From contig JAILFQ010000125.1 in the NCBI GenBank assembly GCA_024697505.1, forward strand, positions 1 to 5,152: a stretch of 5,152 nucleotides of DNA, read 5' to 3'. A program made the position numbers and the translations under genes. Under the pieces are notes generated by a model. It ran no database searches and was not told the DNA's origin. It saw only the letters and a program-made list of their open reading frames with translations. Below are positions 1 to 5,104 of the stretch, in pieces (the stretch's first letter is position 1; each line of letters begins with the position of its first letter). This stretch comes from Lachnospiraceae bacterium (GTDB lineage Bacteria > Bacillota > Clostridia > Lachnospirales > Lachnospiraceae).

Positions 1-214
1 TATTCATACCCTTATAATAATACCCTGTGCCCTCAATGGCTGTTTTTACCTTTTCTTCTTCCACTTCTTCATTAAGAAGAAATGTTACCAAACCTTTTCC
101 GTGGTTTGCCTTTACTTTTTTGGCCTCCGGAAAGGCTTTTCTTACCGCTTCCTGAACATGTGCCTCACACATTGTGCACATCATTCCGTCCACATTAACG
201 GTTATCTCTTTCAT
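1..214 (-). CDS. Small heavy-metal-associated (HMA) domain protein, C-terminus cut by window edge
   Basis: Seventy-one residues are visible, starting MKEITVNVDGMMCTMC. The GMMCTMCEAHV stretch at residues 10-20 is the HMA/CopZ-type metal-binding loop, with C13 and C16 as the CxxC ligands. The rest fits the beta-alpha-beta-beta-alpha-beta ferredoxin-like fold, ending near EGTGYYYKGM, which is about where a stand-alone HMA protein ends. It would bind a soft metal such as Cu(I) in the cytosol. The start is supported by an AGGTGA ribosome binding site just upstream. It begins only 4 nt after the stop codon of the Cys-rich gene, so the two are probably translationally coupled and belong to the 3' end of the feo operon. 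Because the stop lies outside the window, it could instead be the N-terminal domain of a longer protein such as a P1B-type ATPase. The HMA domain is certain; the exact metal and total length are not. Confidence 0.85.
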   Translation of the reverse strand, partial: MKEITVNVDGMMCTMCEAHVQEAVRKAFPEAKKVKANHGKGLVTFLLNEEVEEEKVKTAIEGTGYYYKGMN

Positions 215-218
215 AATC

Positions 219-437
219 TCACCTGTTTGCCTTTGTTTTTAAGAAACCAAAGAACTTTTTCTTTTTCTTAACAGCGGCGCAGCCGGAACAATGGCTGCAT
301 GCGCCTGCGCAGGAACACCCCACACATCCGCCTTTTTTATGATCCTTAATAATAACGGAAAGACAAATTGCAACAAGGCCCGCAACGATCAACCACGCTA
401 TAAGTGTCCCAAAAGAAAATGATGCAGCTAAAACCAT
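219..437 (-). CDS. FeoB-associated Cys-rich membrane protein
   Basis: A 72-residue protein with one hydrophobic segment at about residues 9-30, a short basic stretch (KDHKK), then a cysteine cluster C38-x2-C41-x-C43-x3-C47-x2-C50-x2-C53 and a lysine-rich tail (KKKKK at 57-61). A seventh cysteine, C25, lies inside the membrane segment. This layout and the position directly after feoB match the FeoB-associated Cys-rich membrane protein family of Gram-positive feo operons. The family's function is not firmly established; a role in passing or sensing Fe(II) or stabilising FeoB is inference. By the positive-inside rule the lysine-rich, Cys-rich tail should face the cytosol. The start is supported by AAAGGAGGA ending 7 nt upstream. 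A terminator-like hairpin lies between feoB and this gene, so it may be expressed below feoB. Its stop is 4 nt before the HMA gene. Confidence 0.85.
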   Translation of the reverse strand: MVLAASFSFGTLIAWLIVAGLVAICLSVIIKDHKKGGCVGCSCAGACSHCSGCAAVKKKKKFFGFLKTKANR

Positions 438-460
438 ATTTTTGTCCTCCTTTCTTTTTT

Positions 461-498
461 AAAAAAGGCCGCGCGGCACAAGCTGCACCGCGCAGGCC
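461..498 (-). terminator. Intra-operon terminator or attenuator after feoB
   Basis: On the minus strand GGCC-T-GCGCGG pairs with CCGCGC-GGCC (plus-strand arms 488-498 and 467-476), ten G-C pairs with one bulged base and an 11-nt loop. Six T residues (466-461) follow immediately. This is the classic form of an intrinsic terminator. It sits 17 nt after the feoB stop and ends only a few bases before the ribosome binding site of the next gene. Read-through would be needed for the Cys-rich and HMA genes unless they have their own promoter, and none is obvious in the 77-nt gap. Confidence 0.8.
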
Positions 499-514
499 GA
501 TGTTTTATTCTTTA

Positions 515-2797
515 TTACTTGGAAGCTTCAACGCTTGTTAAAGTCTTCTCGCCCTCTACAGGCTTATATCCCTTGCGAACAAGGAGATAAATAACACATG
601 CAAAGAGTGCAAATCCAACGATTGTCCAGAAGCTGAAGCCTACACCTGCAAATAAACCGAATACGTTGTATGCGATAAATGCAATTATATATGCCCATAA
701 GCACTGGAAACCGATTGTTGCCCATGTCCACTTTGCATTGTTCATTTCTCTCTTAATAGCACCGATTGCTGCAAAGCAAGGAGCGCAAAGGAGGTTGAAG
801 CACATGAATGCAAAAGCTGCGATAGGTGTGTAGTCTGCTGCAACTCTGTCCCAGATTCCTTCACCGTTGTCTCCAAGTTCTTCTTCGGAATCATCAAAGT
901 TATAAAGTACACCGAATGTACCTATTACTTCTTCCTTAGCCACAAGACCTGTAACTGTAGCAACTGTAGCCTTCCAGTTACCAAATCCTACAGGCTTAAA
1001 GATGAAGGAAAGTCCGTTACCAACGGAAGCAAGTAAAGAAGCATCCATTGAGTTAACTTCTTCAACTGTAACATCCATCTTGTCTGCGATCTTTTCAACA
1101 TATTCTTCTGTAACAACATTTTCATCTTCGAATAATGTGTTTACATTACCGAACTTGCCGTTTACAACACCGTAATTGGAAAGGAACCAAATAACAATAG
1201 CTGAAAGAACGACTACGGAACCGGCTCTCTTAATGAAGGACCAGCCACGCTCCCATGTAGCACGAAGAACGTTACCTACTGAAGGAACATGATAAGGAGG
1301 AAGCTCCATAACGAACGGAGCAGGCTCGCCTGCAAAAGTCTTAAACTTCTTAAGAATGATACCTGTTATGATAATTGAACCGATACCAATGAAATATGCT
1401 GATGTGGAAATAAGTGAACTGTCCCCGAAAAGAGCACCTGCGATAAGTCCGATAATAGGAAGCTTAGCACCACATGGCATAAATGTTGTTGTCATAATTG
1501 TAATCTTACGGTCTTTATCATTTTCGATTGTTCTGGAAGCCATAACACCCGGAACACCGCATCCTGTTGCAACAAGCATAGGGATGAAGGACTTACCGGA
1601 AAGACCGAACTGACGGAAGATACGGTCCATTACGAAAGCAACACGGCTCATGTAACCGATATCTTCAAGGATTGCAAGGAGAAGGAAGAGAACGAGCATC
1701 TGTGGTACGAAACCAAGAACTGCGCCTACACCGCCTACAATACCATCCTGAACAAGTCCGTAAATAACGGAATCTTCTGCAACTTTAAGTACATCGAGGA
1801 GAAGCTTGTCAAAAAGACCCGGAACCCACTCACCAAAAATTACATCATTTGCAAACTCTGTAGCCTTTGTACCGATTGATACAGCCCAGTTACCCATGGA
1901 GATTGCATAAACAAGGAACATAACAAGTGCAAAAATAGGGAGACCAAGAATTCTGTTTGTAACAATTCTGTCTACCTTATCGGAAATGCTAAGATCGTGG
2001 GACTTGCCGGCCTTCTTAACGCTTCCTGCACATGCTGCGGAAATATATGTATATCTGGCATTTGTAATGATGGACTCTGCGTCATCATCCTCTGCCTTTT
2101 CTACTGCTTCGATTGCTTTTTCAATCTCAGCTGTCTTAGCGGAATCAAGTGCTAATTCCTTAACAACCTTTTCATCACGCTCAAACATCTTGATTGCGAA
2201 CCATCTTGCAAGTCTTGCATCTACCTTGTCGCCAAGAACGGATGTGATCTTTGCAATAGCTTCTTCTATGTTGTCTGCAAACTTAACAGGGTTTGCAGCT
2301 TCTTTCTTAGACTTTGCGGCTTCAACGGCAAGCTTTGCAGCCTGGTCTACACCGTTTTTCTTAAGAGCTGTAATCTCGCATACTTCACAGCCAAACTTGT
2401 CTGCAAGAGACTTAATATCGATCTTGTCACCCTTCTTGTTAACAAGGTCCATCATGTTAACAGCCATAACAACAGGGATTCCAAGTTCAATAAGCTGTGA
2501 TGTAAGATAAAGGTTACGTTCAATGTTTGTACCATCGATAATGTTAAGAATTGCATCCGGCTTCTCATTTACAAGATATGTACGGGATACAACTTCTTCA
2601 AGTGTATATGGGGAAAGAGAATAAATACCCGGAAGGTCCTGAATAACTACTTCCTTATTCTTTGTAAGCTTTCCTTCTTTCTTTTCTACTGTAACTCCAG
2701 GCCAGTTACCAACATACTGGTTTGATCCTGTAAGGGCATTAAACAAAGTGGTTTTACCACAGTTTGGGTTACCCGCAAGAGCAATTTTGATAGCCAT
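515..2797 (-). CDS. feoB: Ferrous iron transport protein B (FeoB)
   Basis: A 760-residue membrane permease for Fe(II) with an N-terminal GTPase, close to the family's usual length of about 770. G-protein motifs are all visible: G1 GNPNCGKT (9-16), switch I threonine in PGVTVEKK (33-40), G3 DLPG (54-57), G4 NMMD (114-117) and a G5-like ITALKK (142-147). A helical spacer (about 165-265) leads to the membrane part. Its gate motifs are GCGVPGVMASRT (412-423), MPCGAKLPI (440-448) and ELPPYHVP (498-505), with later conserved blocks GLVAKEEVIGT (617-627) and LLCAPCFAAIGAIKRE (669-684). Conserved cysteines C412, C442, C671 and C674 are present. The start at MAIKIALAGN is chosen because AAAGGAG lies 6 nt upstream and the GTPase domain begins there; an in-frame ATG 57 nt earlier lacks both. 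No FeoC gene is seen. No frameshift or missing motif was found. Confidence 0.98.
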   Translation of the reverse strand: MAIKIALAGNPNCGKTTLFNALTGSNQYVGNWPGVTVEKKEGKLTKNKEVVIQDLPGIYSLSPYTLEEVVSRTYLVNEKPDAILNIIDGTNIERNLYLTSQLIELGIPVVMAVNMMDLVNKKGDKIDIKSLADKFGCEVCEITALKKNGVDQAAKLAVEAAKSKKEAANPVKFADNIEEAIAKITSVLGDKVDARLARWFAIKMFERDEKVVKELALDSAKTAEIEKAIEAVEKAEDDDAESIITNARYTYISAACAGSVKKAGKSHDLSISDKVDRIVTNRILGLPIFALVMFLVYAISMGNWAVSIGTKATEFANDVIFGEWVPGLFDKLLLDVLKVAEDSVIYGLVQDGIVGGVGAVLGFVPQMLVLFLLLAILEDIGYMSRVAFVMDRIFRQFGLSGKSFIPMLVATGCGVPGVMASRTIENDKDRKITIMTTTFMPCGAKLPIIGLIAGALFGDSSLISTSAYFIGIGSIIITGIILKKFKTFAGEPAPFVMELPPYHVPSVGNVLRATWERGWSFIKRAGSVVVLSAIVIWFLSNYGVVNGKFGNVNTLFEDENVVTEEYVEKIADKMDVTVEEVNSMDASLLASVGNGLSFIFKPVGFGNWKATVATVTGLVAKEEVIGTFGVLYNFDDSEEELGDNGEGIWDRVAADYTPIAAFAFMCFNLLCAPCFAAIGAIKREMNNAKWTWATIGFQCLWAYIIAFIAYNVFGLFAGVGFSFWTIVGFALFACVIYLLVRKGYKPVEGEKTLTSVEASK

Positions 2798-2803
2798 TTC
2801 TAT

Positions 2804-2810
2804 CTCCTTT
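2804..2810 (-). promoter_or_regulatory. Ribosome binding site that fixes the feoB start
   Basis: AAAGGAG on the minus strand, 6 nt before the ATG at 2797. The upstream in-frame ATG at 2854 has no such site and would add 19 residues that do not belong to the GTPase fold. Confidence 0.85.
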
Positions 2811-2834
2811 CGATTTAACGGAATTTTACTATTT

Positions 2835-2881
2835 GTACGTTGCAATCCGTACACTGTAATTTACACATTGCAATGTGCAAA
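2835..2881. repeat. Two inverted repeats with TTGCAA centres in the feoA-feoB gap
   Basis: The 120-nt gap between the second feoA and feoB holds a perfect 14-bp palindrome CACATTGCAATGTG (2864-2877). After one mismatched pair it extends by TTT/AAA to 2860-2881. Beside it is GTACG-8 nt-CGTAC (2835-2852), whose centre also contains TTGCAA. The two TTGCAA cores are 28 bp apart. They could be operator sites or mRNA hairpins that affect feoB translation or message stability. The function is not known from the sequence. Confidence 0.6.
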
Positions 2882-2917
2882 CACGCATCCGCTTCGCCTT
2901 ATTTTTTCTTAGGTTTT

Positions 2918-3139
2918 TTACTCAACCTCAACCATAGCTGCATCTGCTTTACGAATTGATAATTCGTAACCACGGATGTTGAGCTCCATAGGGTCACCAA
3001 GCGGTGCCACCTTACGAACAAGGATTTCAACGCCTTTGGTAATTCCCATATCCATAATACGGCGTTTAACAGGTCCTTCGCCATTAAGTTTTACAACTTT
3101 GCATGACTGTCCAACCCTTACATCCTTAAGTGTCTTCAT
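2918..3139 (-). CDS. feoA: FeoA family protein (second copy in operon)
   Basis: A 73-residue, single-domain FeoA: an SH3-like beta-barrel protein that acts in the cytosol with FeoB. Visible family signatures are an N-terminal MKTLKDVRVGQSCKV, the turn RRIMDMGITKGVEILV (26-41, the usual 'R-L-x-[DE]-[LM]-G-[IF]-x-x-G' region), APLGDPMELNIRGYELSIR (45-63) and a closing VEVE. This copy is close to the textbook FeoA sequence, including PLGDP and RGY, and is the likelier true FeoB partner. AGGAGG lies 8 nt before the ATG. It starts 36 nt after the first feoA and its stop is 120 nt before feoB, an unusually long gap for such an operon, with palindromes in it. Confidence 0.95.
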   Translation of the reverse strand: MKTLKDVRVGQSCKVVKLNGEGPVKRRIMDMGITKGVEILVRKVAPLGDPMELNIRGYELSIRKADAAMVEVE

Positions 3140-3175
3140 GTCTTTGCCCTCCTAACTTTCGCATCTTCTTATAAA

Positions 3176-3388
3176 TTAACCCACCATAACTTTTTGGGCC
3201 AATTTTCTGTCGAGTGCAACCCTTGCATCCTTAACTTTAAGAATAAGGTTGCCATTAATGTTGTTAACAATTGTTACAGGCTCTCCGACAACAAAGCCAA
3301 TCTCAAAAAGATGTTGACGCACTTCTTCGGATCCGCTAATGCGAACTATGGTAACTGTTTTTCCGTTTTCAATCATGGTAACAGGCAT
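3176..3388 (-). CDS. feoA: FeoA family protein (first copy in operon, divergent type)
   Basis: A 70-residue FeoA-domain protein with MIENGKTVTIVRISGSEEVRQHLFEIGFVVGEPVTIV (5-41) matching the first half of the FeoA barrel and NLILKVKDARVALDRKLAQKVMV (47-69) the second. The usual PLGDP and RGY elements of FeoA are replaced by NINGN and KDAR, so it has diverged from the other copy and may have a separate role, for example as a regulatory partner of FeoB. The start MPVTMIENGK is chosen because AGAGG lies 9 nt upstream. The ATG at 3397 would lie directly against that ribosome binding site, and a longer reading frame back to 3472 runs into promoter and repeat sequence. It is the promoter-proximal gene of the operon. 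Confidence 0.9.
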   Translation of the reverse strand: MPVTMIENGKTVTIVRISGSEEVRQHLFEIGFVVGEPVTIVNNINGNLILKVKDARVALDRKLAQKVMVG

Positions 3389-3396
3389 AAAAACCA

Positions 3397-3403
3397 TCCT
3401 CTC
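3397..3403 (-). promoter_or_regulatory. Ribosome binding site that fixes the first feoA start
   Basis: GAGAGGA on the minus strand lies 8-9 nt before the ATG at 3388. It overlaps the alternative ATG at 3397 and therefore argues against that start. Confidence 0.65.
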
Positions 3404-3414
3404 TGCGTGTACAT

Positions 3415-3447
3415 TACACTTACTTATATTAATACCCGGTAAGTATA
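3415..3447 (-). promoter_or_regulatory. Leader hairpin before the first feoA
   Basis: On the minus strand TATACTTAC (3447-3439) can pair with GTAAGTGTA (3423-3415) over nine pairs including one G-U, around a 15-nt loop. It lies 26 nt before the feoA start. The left arm is repeat unit 1 and includes part of the proximal -10, so only transcripts from the upstream promoter would carry the full hairpin. Other repeat units containing ACTTAC could compete for the same right arm. A regulatory role is inference. Confidence 0.45.
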
Positions 3448-3472
3448 TACAACCTTTTGTAAGTATTGTCAA
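3444..3472 (-). promoter_or_regulatory. Proximal feo promoter (sigma-70 type)
   Basis: TTGACA (3472-3467), a 17-bp spacer and TATATA (3449-3444) on the minus strand, predicting a start near 3437 and a leader of about 49 nt to the first feoA. The -35 lies in repeat unit 2 and the -10 in unit 1, so any protein bound to the array would control it. Confidence 0.6.
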
Positions 3473-3552
3473 CTCATAGTAAGAAGATTGTATCCAATGT
3501 AAGTTATGTCAAATTATAGTAAGTTGCGGGTATCTGAAGTAAGCGCTTTTTA

Positions 3553-3581
3553 ATTTTAGTTAGGTTAATCTAACCTATAAA
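3553..3581 (-). promoter_or_regulatory. Distal feo promoter with iron box in its spacer
   Basis: TTTATA (3581-3576), a 17-bp spacer and TAAAAT (3558-3553) on the minus strand, predicting a start near 3546. The DtxR-type operator fills the spacer, the usual arrangement for repression by blocking RNA polymerase. Transcripts would carry the whole 20-nt repeat array in a leader of about 158 nt. Confidence 0.55.
3560..3578. promoter_or_regulatory. DtxR/IdeR-type iron box
   Basis: TTAGGTTAATCTAACCTAT contains 7-bp inverted arms TAGGTTA/TAACCTA around a 3-bp centre. It agrees at 16 of 19 positions with the known DtxR/IdeR consensus TTAGGTTAGSCTAACCTAA. Such sites bind a metal-loaded DtxR-family repressor, which fits iron repression of the feo operon. 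The regulator gene is not in the window. Confidence 0.8.
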
Positions 3582-3685
3582 CAACATTAACCGATACAAA
3601 TATATCACAAGATATGAATTTTGCAAGACTTTGTAAAAAAAATCTTAAGTAATTTTTAAAAAAATATATTATTAAACAGCTAATA
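3582..3685. other. A/T-rich intergenic stretch, no gene
   Basis: The middle of the divergent gap is very A/T-rich with several A- and T-runs, notably 3635-3675. It may act as an UP-like element for the plus-strand promoter beginning at 3686. No open reading frame with a ribosome binding site and no clear hairpin is seen. Confidence 0.5.
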
Positions 3686-3714
3686 TTGACATCTTTTTAG
3701 GCCCATGTTACACT
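3686..3714 (+). promoter_or_regulatory. Promoter of the aldo/keto reductase transcript
   Basis: TTGACA (3686-3691), a 17-bp spacer and TACACT (3709-3714), with TGT directly before the -10 giving an extended -10 (TGn). The perfect -35, ideal spacing and upstream A-tracts suggest a strong promoter with a start near 3721. Confidence 0.75.
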
Positions 3715-3720
3715 AAATTC

Positions 3721-3841
3721 GTTAACAAGGTTATAGGTTCGTTCCTGCGGAACGGACTTTGGATTACAGATCCCTCGCGGGAGGGTGATGGGGAGAAAAG
3801 CGACTTGCAGGTGTGGACTTGCTTGTTCGCTTTCTTTTTTT
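3721..3841 (+). ncRNA. Structured leader RNA ending in a terminator (candidate cis-regulator or small RNA)
   Basis: About 120 nt from the predicted transcription start to a T-run. Hairpin 1 is GTTCGTTCC (3737-3745) pairing with GGAACGGAC (3749-3757) across a TGC loop, nine pairs with one G-U. Hairpin 2 is CCCTC-GCGG-GAGGG (3772-3785), and an alternative GGAT/ATCC stem (3761-3773) overlaps it. Hairpin 3 is the terminator at 3797-3841. The region has no credible gene. It could be an attenuator or riboswitch controlling the downstream reductase, or an independent small RNA. I do not recognise a named class, and the T-box core AGGGTGGTACCGCG is absent. Confidence 0.5.
3797..3841 (+). terminator. 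Leader terminator upstream of the reductase gene
   Basis: AAAGCGA (3797-3803) pairs with TCGCTTT (3827-3833). An inner stem GCAGG/CTTGC closes a TGTGGA loop, and C plus seven T residues (3835-3841) follow. It lies 76 nt before the start codon at 3917, so full-length mRNA requires read-through. GGTGTG in the apical part (3810-3815) can also pair with CACACC just downstream (3854-3859), a possible alternative fold. Confidence 0.7.
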
Positions 3842-3906
3842 ATAAGAACGCAACACACCCCTGACTCAGGCAGCGGCGTATGCACAAAAAAATTCATCAT
3901 TTTATT

Positions 3907-3912
3907 GGGAGG
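3907..3912 (+). promoter_or_regulatory. Ribosome binding site that fixes the reductase start
   Basis: GGGAGG lies 4 nt before the ATG at 3917, a slightly short spacing. It is the only good site near the 5' end of the gene and excludes the longer in-frame start at 3785, which falls inside the leader hairpins. Confidence 0.8.
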
Positions 3913-3916
3913 TTTT

Positions 3917-4906
3917 ATGTACAAGGCAGATTCTAACAGATACCGGACAATGAAGTATAACCGATGCGGTAACAGCGGGCTAAAGCTTCCTGCCGTTTCC
4001 CTCGGCCTTTGGCACAATTTTGGAGACACAGCTTCTTATTCAAATATGGAAAACCTTATCTTTACGGCTTTTGATAACGGTATAACCCATTTTGACCTTG
4101 CTAACAACTATGGTCCAAAGCCCGGAAGTGCAGAAAGCAACTTTGGAAAGATTCTTAAAGAGCACCTTTCCTCTTACAGAGACGAAATGATAATCTCCAC
4201 AAAAGCCGGCTACGGAATGTGGGACGGCCCTTACGGGGACTTCGGAAGCAGAAAGTATCTTCTTGCAAGCCTTGATGCTTCCCTTAAGAGAATGGGACTT
4301 GACTACGTAGACATCTTCTACCATCACCGTCCGGACCCGGAAACACCTCTTGAAGAAACAATGGGTGCCCTGGCTTCTGCCGTACAAAGCGGAAAAGCCC
4401 TTTACGTGGGAATTTCAAACTATGACGGCCCGAGACTTGAGGAGGCAACAAGGATCCTTACAGATCTTCGCGTTCCTTTTATAATAAACCAGAACCGTTA
4501 CAATATCTTCGACAGAACAATAGAAAGAAACGGACTTAAGGAAACAGCGGCAAAACTCGGAAAAGGTTTAATATGCTTCTCTCCTTTGGACCAGGGTCTC
4601 CTCTCCGACCGTTACTTGAACGGAATCCCTAAAGACAGCAGAGTCTTTACCGACGGACGTTTCTTAAAAGTGGAAAACATAAATGACGACCGGCTTACCC
4701 GCATACAGGCCCTTAACAAGATTGCAGGCGAAAGAGGACAGACCCTTGCAGAAATGGCACTTGCCTGGATACTTAAGGATGAGACGACCACTTCCGTTCT
4801 TATTGGCGCTTCTAAACCGGAACAGATTCTTGATAACATTAAAGCTACCGAAAATACATGTTTTACAAAGGAAGAACTGGAAGCAATAGATAAAGTTTCT
4901 AAATAA
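3917..4906 (+). CDS. yghZ: Aldo/keto reductase, YghZ/L-glyceraldehyde-3-phosphate reductase type
   Basis: A 329-residue cytosolic NADPH-dependent aldo/keto reductase with a TIM-barrel fold. The N-terminus RYRTMKYNRCGNSGLKLPA and SLGLWHNFGD (28-37), then THFDLANNYGPKPGSAE (57-73), ISTKAGYGMWDGPYG (93-107), SRKYLLASLDASLKRMGLDY (111-130) and SGKALYVGIS (158-167) match E. coli YghZ (Gpr) closely as I recall it. The catalytic tetrad is D60, Y65, K96 and H137. The C-terminal cofactor region SVLIGASKPEQILDN (293-307) is intact. YghZ homologues reduce L-glyceraldehyde 3-phosphate and other small aldehydes such as methylglyoxal, so a detoxifying role is likely, but substrate is inference. The start at 3917 follows from GGGAGG 4 nt upstream. 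It is monocistronic: promoter and leader upstream, terminator hairpin 30 nt downstream. It is divergent from the feo operon, with no obvious functional link to it. Confidence 0.95.
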   Translation: MYKADSNRYRTMKYNRCGNSGLKLPAVSLGLWHNFGDTASYSNMENLIFTAFDNGITHFDLANNYGPKPGSAESNFGKILKEHLSSYRDEMIISTKAGYGMWDGPYGDFGSRKYLLASLDASLKRMGLDYVDIFYHHRPDPETPLEETMGALASAVQSGKALYVGISNYDGPRLEEATRILTDLRVPFIINQNRYNIFDRTIERNGLKETAAKLGKGLICFSPLDQGLLSDRYLNGIPKDSRVFTDGRFLKVENINDDRLTRIQALNKIAGERGQTLAEMALAWILKDETTTSVLIGASKPEQILDNIKATENTCFTKEELEAIDKVSK

Positions 4907-4935
4907 TACACCACCCCGTTCTAAAAAACGGCCCG

Positions 4936-4979
4936 GCACTACACTTTTGCGAAAATTGACAGAAGTGTAGTGCTTTTTT
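4936..4979 (+). terminator. Intrinsic terminator of the aldo/keto reductase gene
   Basis: GCACTACACTT (4936-4946) pairs perfectly with AAGTGTAGTGC (4963-4973), eleven pairs around a 16-nt loop, followed by six T residues. It lies 29 nt after the stop codon and is also unit 1 of the 63-bp hairpin array. Confidence 0.9.
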
Positions 4980-4998
4980 GTTCCTAATTCCCTGTAAA

Positions 4999-5041
4999 GC
5001 GCTACACAAAACGAGATTTATGACGATGTGTAGTGCTTTTT
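4999..5041 (+). terminator. Second terminator-like hairpin (array unit 2)
   Basis: GCGCTACACA pairs with TGTGTAGTGC with one G-U pair, lengthened by AAA/TTT, and five T residues follow. It is exactly 63 bp after the first hairpin and would act as a back-up terminator on the same strand. Confidence 0.7.
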
Positions 5042-5061
5042 GAAACTTGATTTCCTGTAAA

Positions 5062-5104
5062 GCGCTACACAAAAAGAAAATGCTTCAAAAGTGTAGTGCT
5101 TTTT
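5062..5104 (+). terminator. Third terminator-like hairpin (array unit 3)
   Basis: GCGCTACAC (5062-5070) pairs with GTGTAGTGC (5091-5099) with one G-U pair, followed by five T residues. Its loop sequence differs from those of units 2 and 4 while the arms are unchanged. Confidence 0.7.

Larger units (their letters stand above)
3439..3578. repeat. 20-bp phased GTAAG repeat array
   Basis: GTAAG occurs at 3439, 3459, 3479, 3499, 3519 and 3539, exactly 20 bp apart, and the next 20-bp slot (3559) begins GTTAG, which is the start of the iron box. Units 2 and 4 are the most alike (GTAAGT-2 nt-TGTCAA-3 nt-ATA, about 15 of 20 identical). Units 3 and 5 share GTATC at unit positions 12-16. The slot before the array (3419-3423) carries CTTAC, the same word inverted. 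The array separates the distal promoter from feoA and includes the proximal promoter. It is probably a multi-site operator or leader element; no known family is recognised. Confidence 0.85.

Noticed and set aside
1356..1613. Plus-strand open frame inside feoB
   Set aside because: It is antisense to the conserved membrane gate of FeoB, has no ribosome binding site and no recognisable domain.
1986..2510. 174-codon plus-strand open frame opposite the feoB GTPase part
   Set aside because: It is a shadow frame of a highly biased coding sequence; the Ser/Ala-rich product has no family features and the minus-strand gene is certain.
3487..3512. Third minus-strand promoter, TTGACA (3512-3507) with TACAAT (3492-3487)
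   Set aside because: Both boxes look good but the spacer is only 14 bp, which is too short for normal sigma-70 recognition; the -35-like word is explained by the repeat unit.
3439..3578. 20-bp repeats as a CRISPR array
   Set aside because: Only about five bases per unit are conserved, there are no distinct repeats of 25 bp or more with unique spacers, and no cas genes are present.
3721..3841. T-box leader
   Set aside because: The conserved T-box antiterminator core is missing and the gene behind it is not an amino-acid or tRNA-synthetase gene.
3785..3916. N-terminal extension of the reductase by 44 codons
   Set aside because: The extension is Cys-rich nonsense running through the terminator hairpin and T-run; the ATG at 3917 has GGGAGG before it and matches the family's normal N-terminus.
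3697..4029. 110-codon minus-strand open frame across the reductase leader and 5' end
   Set aside because: It overlaps the promoter, leader hairpins and the start of a certain gene on the other strand, and has no clear ribosome binding site. Its tail (KSVPQERTYNLVNEFSVTWA) could still mark a dispersed repeat, which a genome search would show.
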